A DNA stretch of 42,129 nucleotides. It comes from Planctomycetaceae bacterium. Lineage in GTDB: Bacteria; Planctomycetota; Phycisphaerae; Phycisphaerales; SM1A02. The stretch spans positions 1 through 42,129 of the forward strand of contig CANETX010000003.1 in NCBI GenBank assembly GCA_947441435.1. The letters are read 5' to 3'. Positions within the stretch are counted from its first letter, which is position 1. Every line of letters begins with the position of its first letter. Both the position numbers and the translations under genes were made by a program. The notes below the pieces were generated by a model, which saw only the letters and a program-made list of their open reading frames with translations, was not told where the DNA came from and made no database searches. Below are positions 18,520 through 26,011 of the stretch, piece by piece.

Positions 18520-19132
18520 GGGGGAGGACCCGCACTCGCCGCTCGTCACGTTCTTGTGGGGGCACATGGGGTGGCTCTTCCTTCGCAACCACGACTTGAC
18601 TCATGTGTCGAGCTACGCGAAGTATGCGCGCGACACGCTCCAGGACCCCTACTACTTTTGGCTTGAGCGCAGGCCAGTCGCGCCGCTTCTGATCTACGCG
18701 GCGCAGATCATTCCCTACTTTGCCATCGCGTTCCTTGCGGCGATGAGTGCCGGAGAGGCGTTTGAAGGCGCAGCGATGTTTGGCGCAAGCGTCGTGATCT
18801 GGGGAGTCTTCGCGCGAACCGTGCTCGTCTGGCACATCACCTGGAGCGTGAACAGCCTGACGCACATGTTTGGGTACAGGAACCACGCGACCGAGGAGAA
18901 CAGCCGCAACAACTGGCTGGTTGCGCTGGTCGCCGCGGGCGAAGGCTGGCACAACAACCATCATCAGGACCCATCCGCGTGCTCCGTTCAGCACCGTTGG
19001 TGGGAGTTCGACCTGACCTACTGGGAAGTGCGCGCGCTGGCGTGGATGGGGATTGCGCGCGACATCACGCCGCTGCGCAGCGAACGCGTGAAGCGCGCAA
19101 GCAACGCACGGCGCGACCCAGGCGTGGCTTGA
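18176..19132 (+). CDS. Delta-9-type fatty acid (acyl-CoA/acyl-lipid) desaturase
   Basis: A 318-residue membrane di-iron desaturase. The three histidine boxes are present: HRLLTH (69-74), HRMHH (106-110) and HNNHH (about 259-263), with GYHR, WGHMGWLF and GEGWHNNHHQDP contexts typical of the stearoyl-CoA/delta-9 group. Hydrophobic pairs flank the boxes. It would introduce a double bond into membrane acyl chains using O2 and an electron donor. The start is ATG 18176; ATG 18266 would cut into the first membrane segment and is less likely. The 5' 344 nt overlap the preceding ORF in a different frame. It converges on the porin gene with a 27-bp gap. Confidence 0.87.
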   Translation: MTQHSSLTALGRPTSTVPTVLFLRYLLPVLMVHLLALLACAPTFFSWTGVIACVLGIHVFGQAITMGYHRLLTHRSFTVPRWFEWTLVTLALCCLQDSPARWVATHRMHHAHSDEGEDPHSPLVTFLWGHMGWLFLRNHDLTHVSSYAKYARDTLQDPYYFWLERRPVAPLLIYAAQIIPYFAIAFLAAMSAGEAFEGAAMFGASVVIWGVFARTVLVWHITWSVNSLTHMFGYRNHATEENSRNNWLVALVAAGEGWHNNHHQDPSACSVQHRWWEFDLTYWEVRALAWMGIARDITPLRSERVKRASNARRDPGVA

Positions 19133-19159
19133 CCATCGCCCCCACCGCCGCGGACCCTC

Positions 19160-20407
19160 CTAGAACTCCATAATGAGCTGCGTGGCTCCGTACCACTCCC
19201 CCTGGCCGACGCTGCCTGATTCATTCGTATGACTCACTTGGATCTTGAACGTGAACGAATCGTTGAGACGCATGCCGCCTCCCAGATCGATGCGCTGCAC
19301 GTTGTTGTCCCAGGTCTGGTTGCTCAGCTCCCCGTAGAACTGCGAATTCCAGCGCGCGGATAGCCACGCGTCCGTGGCAACATTGAACTTTCCTTCGACG
19401 AAGAAACTGAAGCTGTTGAGGTTGCCGACCGCTGGCTGGTCGAATGTGTTCCAGATGAACTCGGACCAGACCTCAAACCACTCATGCGTGTACGAGCCAT
19501 CGAGTCCCCAAGTCGTTTGCATGAAACTGCCGGGGTCGGTGATCGTGGTGCCCGGCCTCGCCACCGGATTCGACAGCAGGTAGCCGCCTCGGCTGAAACT
19601 TCCGCCGAAATTCCACCGAGGGTCTGGTCGGGCACCAACGCGAGACGTCACGGTCGGAGCGGCGAGATTGCGATCCCAGAACTGCCACTCGCTCGGGCGC
19701 GACGAGAGCGACGCATTCTTCACCTCGACCGCCCAGTCGAAGTTCGCCTGGTCCCATGCCGGAATCACGCCGAATGCGCTGAACCCGCTGGTGTAGGAGG
19801 GCCCCCAGATGATCGGATTCCAGCTTGGCACATTGTCCGCCTTGCCTTTCCTCCCCAATTGAACCGGCGACTTGGGGTTTGCGGGCACGGTTGTGCCGTC
19901 CCCGACCGACGTCATCCAGCCATAGGGCACCGGTGCGTCAATGAGCGGATTCTCGAACGAGAGGAACCGCCGGTTCCACTGGCCGAAGCATGTGCCGAAC
20001 TGCCCCGCACGCAGGCTCAGCAACCTGTTCTCAAAGGGACGCACCGTCACGAAGTATTCGTTGAGGATCATCTCCATCGACTCATCCGTCGGATCGAATC
20101 CGCGCGAGGCCATGGCGTACACCGTGAAGTCGAATGCCTTGCCGACCGTCGCGGTCCCCATCAGATTGATTGCGGGGGCATAGAGGACATTGGTTTCCGA
20201 CTGGAGGAAGTCCGGCGGTGGTTGCGTGTAGAACCAGATCGTCTGATCTATCCACGGGTCGATGCCGAGCGTCCACGATCCATCGGGATCGCCCGTCGTC
20301 AGCGAGTCGCCGACGTCCTGCATCGCTTGCGAGAGCGTGTCGAAGACCCCAAGGTCTTCCTCGGCCACCTGCCCGAGGCAACACGTGATGAGCATGGTCT
20401 CGATCAT
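19160..20407 (-). CDS. Outer-membrane beta-barrel (porin-like) protein
   Basis: A 415-residue protein with alternating hydrophobic/polar strands, abundant Trp, Phe, Tyr, Asn and Ser, and a C-terminal Phe (ATQLIMEF), the usual mark of outer-membrane barrels. Segments such as LDGSYTHEWFEVWSEFIWNT, FFVEGKFNVATDAWLSARW and INLMGTATVGKAFDFTVYAM look like strands. The start is ATG 20407, with AGGAGG just upstream in the 10-nt gap after the adenylate cyclase stop. The N-terminal MIETMLITCCLGQVA is short for a signal peptide. Third gene of the cupredoxin-like / cyclase / barrel operon, so it may supply or report the substrate sensed there. The ligand is unknown. Confidence 0.7.
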   Translation of the reverse strand: MIETMLITCCLGQVAEEDLGVFDTLSQAMQDVGDSLTTGDPDGSWTLGIDPWIDQTIWFYTQPPPDFLQSETNVLYAPAINLMGTATVGKAFDFTVYAMASRGFDPTDESMEMILNEYFVTVRPFENRLLSLRAGQFGTCFGQWNRRFLSFENPLIDAPVPYGWMTSVGDGTTVPANPKSPVQLGRKGKADNVPSWNPIIWGPSYTSGFSAFGVIPAWDQANFDWAVEVKNASLSSRPSEWQFWDRNLAAPTVTSRVGARPDPRWNFGGSFSRGGYLLSNPVARPGTTITDPGSFMQTTWGLDGSYTHEWFEVWSEFIWNTFDQPAVGNLNSFSFFVEGKFNVATDAWLSARWNSQFYGELSNQTWDNNVQRIDLGGGMRLNDSFTFKIQVSHTNESGSVGQGEWYGATQLIMEF

Positions 20408-20417
20408 TGGTCCTCCT

Positions 20418-22076
20418 TCATGAGTTCGACAGCACGAACGCGTGCACCGGGTCTTGGAAACCCTTCACTGGAAATGGCTCAAGCGCCTCCGCGCAAATCG
20501 TCGTGTCGAGTTGCTCCCGCACCCGGGAATCCGCCACGACCTGACCGGCCTTTGCCGCGCTGCACAGCCGACTGGCAAGGTTGACCCGCGCGCCCAGCAC
20601 GGTGTAACTGACGCGCGTTGCAGATCCCATGCACCCCGCGACGACCGGTCCGTACGCGATGCCGATGCCGACTCGGATCGGCTTCCCGCCCGACTCGTTC
20701 AGCCGCGTGCGCTCTGCCTGCATCGCGAGTGCGCACCGCGCAAGGCGAAGCGCATCGTCGGGCGATGACTTGGGGGCACCCCACACGGCCATGACGAGAT
20801 CGCCGACGAATTTGTCGACCATTCCGCCATGCGCGTAGATGATGTCGCACATCGCGCTCATGTGCGCATTGAGCATCTCGATCACTTCCTCCGGAGTCAT
20901 GGTTTCCGTCGTCGCCGTGAATCCGCGAATGTCGCAGAAGAGAATCCCTGCATCGACGGTGCGCCCCTTCCGGTTCAGTTCGCCCGCGACGAGTTCCTCG
21001 GCAACAGCAGGATCTGCGACCGCATCGAGCACGTTTCGATACTTGTCGCGCAACTCAAGGCCGTGCGCCATGGTGTTGAAGGTGGCGCCAAGCGCATGGA
21101 ACTCGTCGGCGCCTTGGAGGTGCACGCGAACGTCATACTTCCCCTGGCCGATTGCGCGTGCCGCATCCCCGAGCACCGCGACCGGCTTGGAGAGGCTCTT
21201 CCCCATCCAGTGGCTCACCACGGCGCCGCTGCCGAGGGCGATCACCGCCGTGCCGAGGAAGAATGCGGTGGTCCGATTCCGCGCTGCGACCCACTCGGCG
21301 AGGCTCTGCACGACGACGAACCGCACCGCTGCCTTCGCGGCACCTTTCACCGCGAACGAACGCACGGAGTATGGCGTCCCATCGGGCGCCGTCGCTTGCG
21401 TTGATTCCGCCTCGGGCGAAATCCGCGACGGAAGCAAGTCCCTGAGCCACGCGCCCAGCGGCTGTCCGGGCGGCAGGGCGATCTCCGAACCAACTGCCAT
21501 TGCGTACAGCGTTGCCCCCGAAGTCCCCTCGGCGGGCCAAGCGTAGGGCCACGCGGCGACGATCCACCCTGCTGGCTCCTCGGTGTTGACATCGATCACG
21601 GGCTGACGCAACACCTCAAAGAGCGATCCATCGTGCAGCACGCACGCGGATCGGAGCGGCTCGCCGAATGGCTCGTCCTTCGCCGGAGGCAGTGCGGCGT
21701 GAATCGCGTCCCCCAATGGGCCGAGCGAGCGACCGGCCGCCGCAACTGGTTCTCCTCCTGAGTCGAGGAAGAAGGAGTCCTTCGCCTTCAGCTTCCTGAG
21801 TTCGTACTGCGCGTTGTCGTAGAGGCCCTTCCAGTCTTCTTCAACGAGTGCCGCGAACAGGAAGCTGTTGCGCTCGAAGTCACCGATGACTTGCCGAGTC
21901 GCGTCGAGGCGGAGTGCCTGCCGTTCGCGCATGGCGCGCACCTCGAGTTCAAAGATTGCTCGCGCCCCCTGCTCTTCGGCGTGCGCGACCTGTCGATGTG
22001 CGATCAGCACACCGACCCCACTTGTCCCCGCAACGAGTGCGAGAATGCTCAGCGTAATGCGTCGACTGAACTTCAT
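20418..22076 (-). CDS. Membrane sensor adenylate cyclase, class III (HAMP)
   Basis: A 552-residue receptor cyclase. An N-terminal membrane segment (LSILALVAGTSGVGVLIA) is followed by a periplasmic sensor region of about 220 residues (Cache-like by layout), a second membrane segment (FFLGTAVIALGSGAVVSHW), a HAMP linker and a C-terminal cyclase domain from about 365. Metal aspartates are D382 in FCDIRGF and D426 in DKFVGD. Substrate-specifying K422 and T492 (SYTVLG) point to ATP and the class IIIb subtype; N499 and R503 (VNLASR) are the transition-state pair. It should make cAMP in response to a periplasmic signal. The start ATG 22076 lies 7 nt after the cupredoxin-like gene; the longer frame would overlap it. 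Confidence 0.87.
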   Translation of the reverse strand: MKFSRRITLSILALVAGTSGVGVLIAHRQVAHAEEQGARAIFELEVRAMRERQALRLDATRQVIGDFERNSFLFAALVEEDWKGLYDNAQYELRKLKAKDSFFLDSGGEPVAAAGRSLGPLGDAIHAALPPAKDEPFGEPLRSACVLHDGSLFEVLRQPVIDVNTEEPAGWIVAAWPYAWPAEGTSGATLYAMAVGSEIALPPGQPLGAWLRDLLPSRISPEAESTQATAPDGTPYSVRSFAVKGAAKAAVRFVVVQSLAEWVAARNRTTAFFLGTAVIALGSGAVVSHWMGKSLSKPVAVLGDAARAIGQGKYDVRVHLQGADEFHALGATFNTMAHGLELRDKYRNVLDAVADPAVAEELVAGELNRKGRTVDAGILFCDIRGFTATTETMTPEEVIEMLNAHMSAMCDIIYAHGGMVDKFVGDLVMAVWGAPKSSPDDALRLARCALAMQAERTRLNESGGKPIRVGIGIAYGPVVAGCMGSATRVSYTVLGARVNLASRLCSAAKAGQVVADSRVREQLDTTICAEALEPFPVKGFQDPVHAFVLSNS

Positions 22077-22083
22077 GTCGAAG

Positions 22084-22866
22084 TCACTTGCTCCAGTCGA
22101 CCTCGAGCACTTGCCCAGCACCAAGCGTGACCTCTCGGGTCTCCTGATCCTTGCGTCCTCGCCAGATGGTCACTGTGTACGTGCCGGGCGGAATCGCCTT
22201 GATCTCGAACGAACCCTTCGCGTCGCTCGTGGTGGAGTAGGGGGTGTCTACAACCAGCAAGTGCCCTTGCATGTGCTCGTGCACCTCGCAAAGGAGGAAG
22301 ACATAGCCCGGCTTGTCGAAGACCACTGCTGGCGGATCCTCGCCCTTCATGAAGCGACCGACGTTGAATTTCTTTGCGGCGCTCTGGGATCGCACCGCGT
22401 GCAAGACCTGATCGTGGTTGGGAAAGATCACGGGTGTGCCAGTTTGCACGACGAGCGTGCCCGGCCGGAACTGGATTCCCTCTTGGCGAATCTGAACCGG
22501 CGCGGTGGTCGCTGGGTCCAAGGGCTTCGCTCCGGAGCCGACCCAGATCGCCGCAACCGGCGCGTCCGGAAGCGTCGTCTCGACGGGAGCGTCATAGTCA
22601 CTCTTCGACTTCGCAGGTGCGCGCGGCTCGGGCACCTTGGCGATGCCGCGGAGCGTGGCGGTGGTGGCGTCGGCAGATGGGACGGCGGGCGCGGCAGGCG
22701 GGTCAGCGGGCGCGGGGGCACTGGGAGCAGGCGCCGTCGCAGGCGTAGGTTCCGATGACTGCTGAGGAGCGATGGTTGGTTCGTCGGCCAGCACTGCCCG
22801 CGCCCCAATGGCGAGCATGCAGGCGCCCACGGCAACCGACAGCACGAAATGTGTTGGCAATCTCAC
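22084..22866 (-). CDS. Exported cupredoxin-like protein with carboxypeptidase-regulatory-like domain
   Basis: A 260-residue exported protein: signal peptide (VAVGACMLAIGARAVLA), an Ala/Pro-rich linker (about 30-75), a cupredoxin-like domain (about 125-208), and a C-terminal beta-sandwich (GSFEIKAIPPGTYTVTIWRG) of the carboxypeptidase-regulatory type. Candidate type 1 copper ligands are H151 or H156 in NHDQVLH, and C193, H196 and M199 in CEVHEHM, which fits C-x2-H-x2-M. Similar proteins are often labelled methylamine utilisation protein without proof. It leads the operon with the sensor cyclase (7-nt gap), so copper or redox input to the cyclase is an inference. The start is GTG 22866. Confidence 0.7.
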   Translation of the reverse strand: MRLPTHFVLSVAVGACMLAIGARAVLADEPTIAPQQSSEPTPATAPAPSAPAPADPPAAPAVPSADATTATLRGIAKVPEPRAPAKSKSDYDAPVETTLPDAPVAAIWVGSGAKPLDPATTAPVQIRQEGIQFRPGTLVVQTGTPVIFPNHDQVLHAVRSQSAAKKFNVGRFMKGEDPPAVVFDKPGYVFLLCEVHEHMQGHLLVVDTPYSTTSDAKGSFEIKAIPPGTYTVTIWRGRKDQETREVTLGAGQVLEVDWSK

Positions 22867-23048
22867 GAGTCACATCGTAACTGCGGGAGAATCGTCGTCG
22901 GACGATGATGGACTCGTCCGCGTTGGCCGACGGTTTCGCCACCGGTGGCATCGAATTGCGCAGTTGAACTGTCGTCTTGGATGGCACCTCGAAGGTCGCG
23001 GCGTGGGGGTGCGCGCGAGGCGGGTCCTCCCCCTGCTATCGTGATTCC

Positions 23049-23798
23049 ATGTCTCGGGGCGTTCCACCGGTCGACCATTTCCCGTCCACGCATCGCACAT
23101 GGCTGGAGACGCAGATCGATGCGGGGCGCGAGGCGCGTGCCGCCGGCGACTCGGAGGCGCATCGCGAGGCGATTCGCACGCTCAGCCGTCATGTGATGGA
23201 GCGTTACCGCGAGCCGCTGCGCGCGTACATCCTTGGTTCGCGGTGGCGGAGTTTCGGCGACGCCGATGATCTCGTCGCGGGGTTCTTCGCGCGGCGGCTC
23301 GACTCGCTCGACTACATGGAGCGATGGCACGCGGTGGGGATTTCCCTGCGGCGGTGGCTGATGAACGGGATCCTGCTGGAGTTGCGCACGCTCGCGCGGG
23401 ATGCGCGGCGGCTCGCGCGCCGCGAGGGTGGGCCGCACGCGAGCGCCGACGCGGCGCAGCACGAGGGTTCGCATGAGCCCACGGCCGAGCGCGCGTTCGA
23501 CCGTGCGTGGGCCCGTGGGATTCTCGTCGAGGCGGCGGCGCAGGCGGCCGCAGAACTCACGGCGGAAGGTCGCGAGACGGCGTGGCGACTGTTCGAGCGG
23601 CATGTGCTCGACGGGGTCGAGTACGCGGCGGCGGCGGACGAACTTGGCGTTGCGCGCGGCGAGGCGAAGGCGATGAGTCGCATGGCGCAGTACCGATTGC
23701 GGCGGGCGATCGCTGCGGTCCTGCGCGACGATGGCGTCGCGGCGGCAGACCTCGAGCGCACGGTCGAGGATGTCTATGGCGCGGCGCTGGGAGATTGA
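23049..23798 (+). CDS. ECF-type RNA polymerase sigma factor (planctomycete group)
   Basis: A 249-residue helical protein laid out like planctomycete ECF sigma factors. The region 2-like segment contains YILGSRWRSFGDADDLVAGF, with DADDLVAGFF taking the place of the usual DAEDLxQxxF core-binding motif. The region 4-like segment (ETAWRLFERHVLDGVEYAAA, then ELGVARGEAKAMSRMAQYRL) is a helix-turn-helix. ATG 23049 is preferred; the longer frame has no ribosome site. Its last 52 nt lie in a 56-bp segment repeated at 24562. In the original arrangement its stop would have overlapped the start of the gene now at 24591, its likely operon partner. The HEPN/MNT pair now separates them. Confidence 0.65.
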   Translation: MSRGVPPVDHFPSTHRTWLETQIDAGREARAAGDSEAHREAIRTLSRHVMERYREPLRAYILGSRWRSFGDADDLVAGFFARRLDSLDYMERWHAVGISLRRWLMNGILLELRTLARDARRLARREGGPHASADAAQHEGSHEPTAERAFDRAWARGILVEAAAQAAAELTAEGRETAWRLFERHVLDGVEYAAAADELGVARGEAKAMSRMAQYRLRRAIAAVLRDDGVAAADLERTVEDVYGAALGD

Positions 23799-23802
23799 CG
23801 AC
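23747..23802. repeat. Left copy of perfect 56-bp direct repeat bracketing the HEPN/MNT pair
   Basis: Identical over all 56 bp to 24562-24617; the bases just outside differ (C and G here, A and C there). It contains the sigma-factor 3' end (LERTVEDVYGAALGD and stop). In another frame it holds the first codons MARRWEIDD of the partner gene, which here run into foreign sequence and stop after about 32 codons. Confidence 0.95.
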
Positions 23803-23885
23803 GCGGGACCGCTCAGCGGCCAGTTTCCGGTTGTGGCTGAGTTTGTCCGCCAGAACCGGGCCGGTCCGCGATAACCTGCACTCGC

Positions 23886-24191
23886 GTGATCGATCTCGTC
23901 TCCACCAACCTGGACCGCATCCGTGCTGCGTGCGAACGGCACGGCGTTTCATTTTTGGAGTTGGTCGGATCAGCAGCGCGGGATGACTTCGATCCCAGCC
24001 GGAGTGACATCGATGTGCTCGTCGATTTTCCGGACGGGGCCACCGACCTGTTTGGTTCTTTCATGGGACTGCGCGAAGACCTCTCGGAGATACTGGGCCG
24101 CTCGGTGGATGTGATTACGGTCCGCGGCGTCCGCAATCCGCTCTTCTTGGAATCGCTGCGCCGCGGCGCCATTCGCCTCTATGCGGCGTGA
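23886..24191 (+). CDS. mntA: MntA-type minimal nucleotidyltransferase antitoxin
   Basis: A 101-residue minimal nucleotidyltransferase. It has the polymerase-beta signature GSAAR (28-32) followed by SRSDIDVLVDF with the metal-binding D41 and D43, and a conserved DVITVRGVRNPLF segment. In characterised HepT/MntA (type VII) systems this protein transfers AMP to the tyrosine of the toxin RX4HXY motif. The start is GTG 23886. It overlaps the toxin gene by 11 nt, so the two are translationally coupled. An inverted repeat CCGGTT…AACCGG (23827-23859) upstream could be an operator, which is only a guess. The pair lies inside an 815-bp insertion. Confidence 0.9.
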   Translation: MIDLVSTNLDRIRAACERHGVSFLELVGSAARDDFDPSRSDIDVLVDFPDGATDLFGSFMGLREDLSEILGRSVDVITVRGVRNPLFLESLRRGAIRLYAA

Positions 24192-24516
24192 ACCGCAGAC
24201 CATCCTGCGCGATGCCATCGCAGCGGGAGAGGACATAACCGGCATGCTCAGTGGGGTGACTCAAGCGCTCTTCCTAGCGGACCGCAAGACGCAACGCGCC
24301 ACAGAGCGCTGCTTCGAAATCATCGGCGAGGCGCTCGCGCGACTTGCCCGAGACTTCCCCTCGATCGCCGATCGGATCCCCGACCACCGCAGGGTGATCG
24401 ACTTCCGCAACCTGCTGGCGCACGGCTACGACATAGTCGATCCTCGGTTGGTGTTCGATCTGGCCACGACGCGCCTCCCCCGACTGCTCGCGGCCCTCCG
24501 TGAGGCCGCCCGGTAG
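24181..24516 (+). CDS. hepT: HepT-type HEPN ribonuclease toxin
   Basis: A 111-residue all-helical HEPN protein with the catalytic RX4HXY motif intact: R76-NLLA-H81-G-Y83. The sequence around it (ERCFEIIGEALARLARDFP, then VIDFRNLLAHGYDIVDPRLV) matches the DUF86/HepT family. By family knowledge it is an RNase toxin silenced when the partner adenylylates Tyr83. The start ATG 24181 lies inside the antitoxin gene (11-nt overlap). After the stop come a GGCGCATGCGCC palindrome and a small hairpin, then the right copy of the 56-bp repeat. Both genes look intact, so the module may be active. Confidence 0.92.
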   Translation: MRREPQTILRDAIAAGEDITGMLSGVTQALFLADRKTQRATERCFEIIGEALARLARDFPSIADRIPDHRRVIDFRNLLAHGYDIVDPRLVFDLATTRLPRLLAALREAAR

Positions 24517-24523
24517 CCCCTGG

Positions 24524-24558
24524 GGCGCATGCGCCATGCACGATGTTGGAGTACCAAC
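24524..24558. other. Palindrome and small hairpin at the right end of the HEPN/MNT insertion
   Basis: A perfect 12-bp palindrome GGCGCATGCGCC (24524-24535) is followed by a 5-bp hairpin GTTGG-AGTA-CCAAC (24545-24558). They fill the gap between the hepT stop and the right direct repeat. They could be a terminator without a T-tract, or recombination-related end sequences; neither is shown. Confidence 0.4.
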
Positions 24559-24561
24559 TGA

Positions 24562-24617
24562 AGACCTCGAGCGCACGGTCGAGGATGTCTATGGCGCGGC
24601 GCTGGGAGATTGACGAC
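24562..24617. repeat. Right copy of perfect 56-bp direct repeat
   Basis: Exact copy of 23747-23802, 815 bp downstream. It carries the ATG (24591) and first nine codons of the FGE-type gene, which continues intact. In the sigma frame it preserves only the last codons of the sigma gene, without the rest. Confidence 0.95.
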
Positions 24618-25877
24618 CAGGTCGCGCGGCGGCTGGCTCGCGCGAACGCGGCCCGAGTGAACGCGGCTCGGTCGAATGCCGATGGTTCGGCGAGGGGGTT
24701 GCCGTTCTGGCGCCGAGGGGGGTTCCGGCTCGGACTCGTGGCAGTAATTCTGATTGGCGTTTGGGCCGTGTGGGGCCACGAGGGCTTTCTTTCTTCGCAG
24801 GGTTCTGTCCGTGCGGGGGTGTTGCCCGTCGGGGACTCTGCCAGTCCCGGAGAAAGTCCCATGTCCAGCCTGTCACTTGAAAACTCTCGCCTCGCGACCG
24901 TGGCCGCATCTGCGGCCGTCGCCTTCGCCGCAGTCTCCTACTCCCCCGAGATCGACGCGAGTTTCGCGCAGGGAACGGGGAGTTGCGAAGGTGACATCAA
25001 CGGGGATGGCGCGATCAATGGGATCGACTTGTCGTATGTGCTCGTCAACTGGGGGACATGCAATCCGCCGCCACCGCCCCTGCCGAGGGCGACGACGCTC
25101 GAGGCGCTGCCGGATCCCGCGGTCGTGACGGATGAGGCGCTGCGCAATGCCATCATCGCCGCGCATCTCCCGTGGCGCGTCCGCGACAACGCGAGCAACA
25201 TCGAGATGCTGCTGGTGCCGCCGGGGACGTTCATGATGGGGTGTAGTGCGTCGACGCCGGCCGGGGGGTGCAGTCCCGACGAGAGCCCTGTTCATCAGGT
25301 GACGCTCACAAGCGCGTTCTATCTCGGAAAGACAGAAGTGACACAGGCCCAGTGGGTAGCCGAGATGGGGAGCAATCCGTCGGAATTCTCGACAGCCGCC
25401 GACAGTCCGTCGCGGCCAGCTGAACATGTGTCGTGGGACAACATTCAGGGGTTCCTATCGCAGAACTCGCTGCGGCTGCCGACCGAGGCGGAGTGGGAGT
25501 ACGCCTATCGCGCCGGGACTAACACCGCGTTCCACAACGGCAGCAGCAGCGACGCGACGCTGGGAACCATCGCCTGGTTCTCCGCAAACTCGTCGAGTCA
25601 GACCCACACAGTGGGCGGCAAGCTCGCCAACAGGGTTGGTTTGCACGACATGTCCGGCAATGTGTGGGAGTGGGTGAGCGATTGGTACGGGGGATACACC
25701 GCAAGCAGCGTGGTCGATCCCACAGGGCCGACTTCTGGCTCCAAGGGAGTCGTGCGCGGCGGTGGATGGAACATCGACTCCACACCGCAACGCTGCCGTG
25801 CGTCGAGTCGCCCCAACGACGTGCCTCGGTCGTCGGTCCGGCCTGATTTCGGCTTCCGCGTCGCGCGCAATCCGTAG
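24591..25877 (+). CDS. Secreted formylglycine-generating-enzyme (FGE-sulfatase) domain protein with dockerin repeat
   Basis: A 428-residue frame from ATG 24591. Residues about 1-90 form a basic N-terminus with one membrane segment (LGLVAVILIGVWAVWGH). A second plausible start, ATG 24861 with GGAGAAAG upstream, would yield a shorter exported protein with its own hydrophobic segment. One dockerin-type loop (GDINGDGAINGIDLSYVLVN) is near residue 134. The C-terminal 220 residues are an FGE-sulfatase fold: MLLVPPGTFMMG, FYLGKTEVTQAQW, LRLPTEAEWEYAYRAG, NVWEWVSDWYGG and GGGWN…SRPN…DFGFRVA. Many such proteins are not true FGEs; the catalytic Cys pair is not evident. It begins inside the right 56-bp repeat and was probably originally overlapped by the sigma gene at 23049. 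Confidence 0.78.
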   Translation: MARRWEIDDQVARRLARANAARVNAARSNADGSARGLPFWRRGGFRLGLVAVILIGVWAVWGHEGFLSSQGSVRAGVLPVGDSASPGESPMSSLSLENSRLATVAASAAVAFAAVSYSPEIDASFAQGTGSCEGDINGDGAINGIDLSYVLVNWGTCNPPPPPLPRATTLEALPDPAVVTDEALRNAIIAAHLPWRVRDNASNIEMLLVPPGTFMMGCSASTPAGGCSPDESPVHQVTLTSAFYLGKTEVTQAQWVAEMGSNPSEFSTAADSPSRPAEHVSWDNIQGFLSQNSLRLPTEAEWEYAYRAGTNTAFHNGSSSDATLGTIAWFSANSSSQTHTVGGKLANRVGLHDMSGNVWEWVSDWYGGYTASSVVDPTGPTSGSKGVVRGGGWNIDSTPQRCRASSRPNDVPRSSVRPDFGFRVARNP

Positions 25878-25893
25878 CGCGCTGCGCCAACCG

Positions 25894-25955
25894 ACCCCCC
25901 GGTTGCGGGCACTTCGAGCCCGCTAGCGGTCGCTTTCTGCCCGTAACCGGGGGGT
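25894..25955. repeat. 62-nt hairpin repeat, family 1, copy 1
   Basis: 18-nt arms ACCCCCCGGTTGCGGGCA / TGCCCGTAACCGGGGGGT (one G-U pair) enclose a 26-nt centre with an inner CCGCTAGCGG palindrome. A second copy at 30718-30779 matches at 55 of 62 positions. It lies 17 nt after the FGE gene stop, so it may end that transcript or be a mobile REP-like element. Confidence 0.8.
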
Positions 25956-26011
25956 ACGGGGCGCGCGCGACCCGGAGGCCGCGAGCCGCACCCCGGGTAC
26001 CGTGGCGATCC

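Noticed and set aside
18044-18994. 316-codon minus-strand ORF
   Set aside because: Antisense to the desaturase with its three His boxes; Arg/Val/His-rich with no domain.
24586-24617. TA insertion explained as a transposon target-site duplication
   Set aside because: 56 bp is far longer than the 2-14 bp duplications of transposons, no terminal inverted repeats flank the insert, and the duplicated block matches gene ends rather than a random site.
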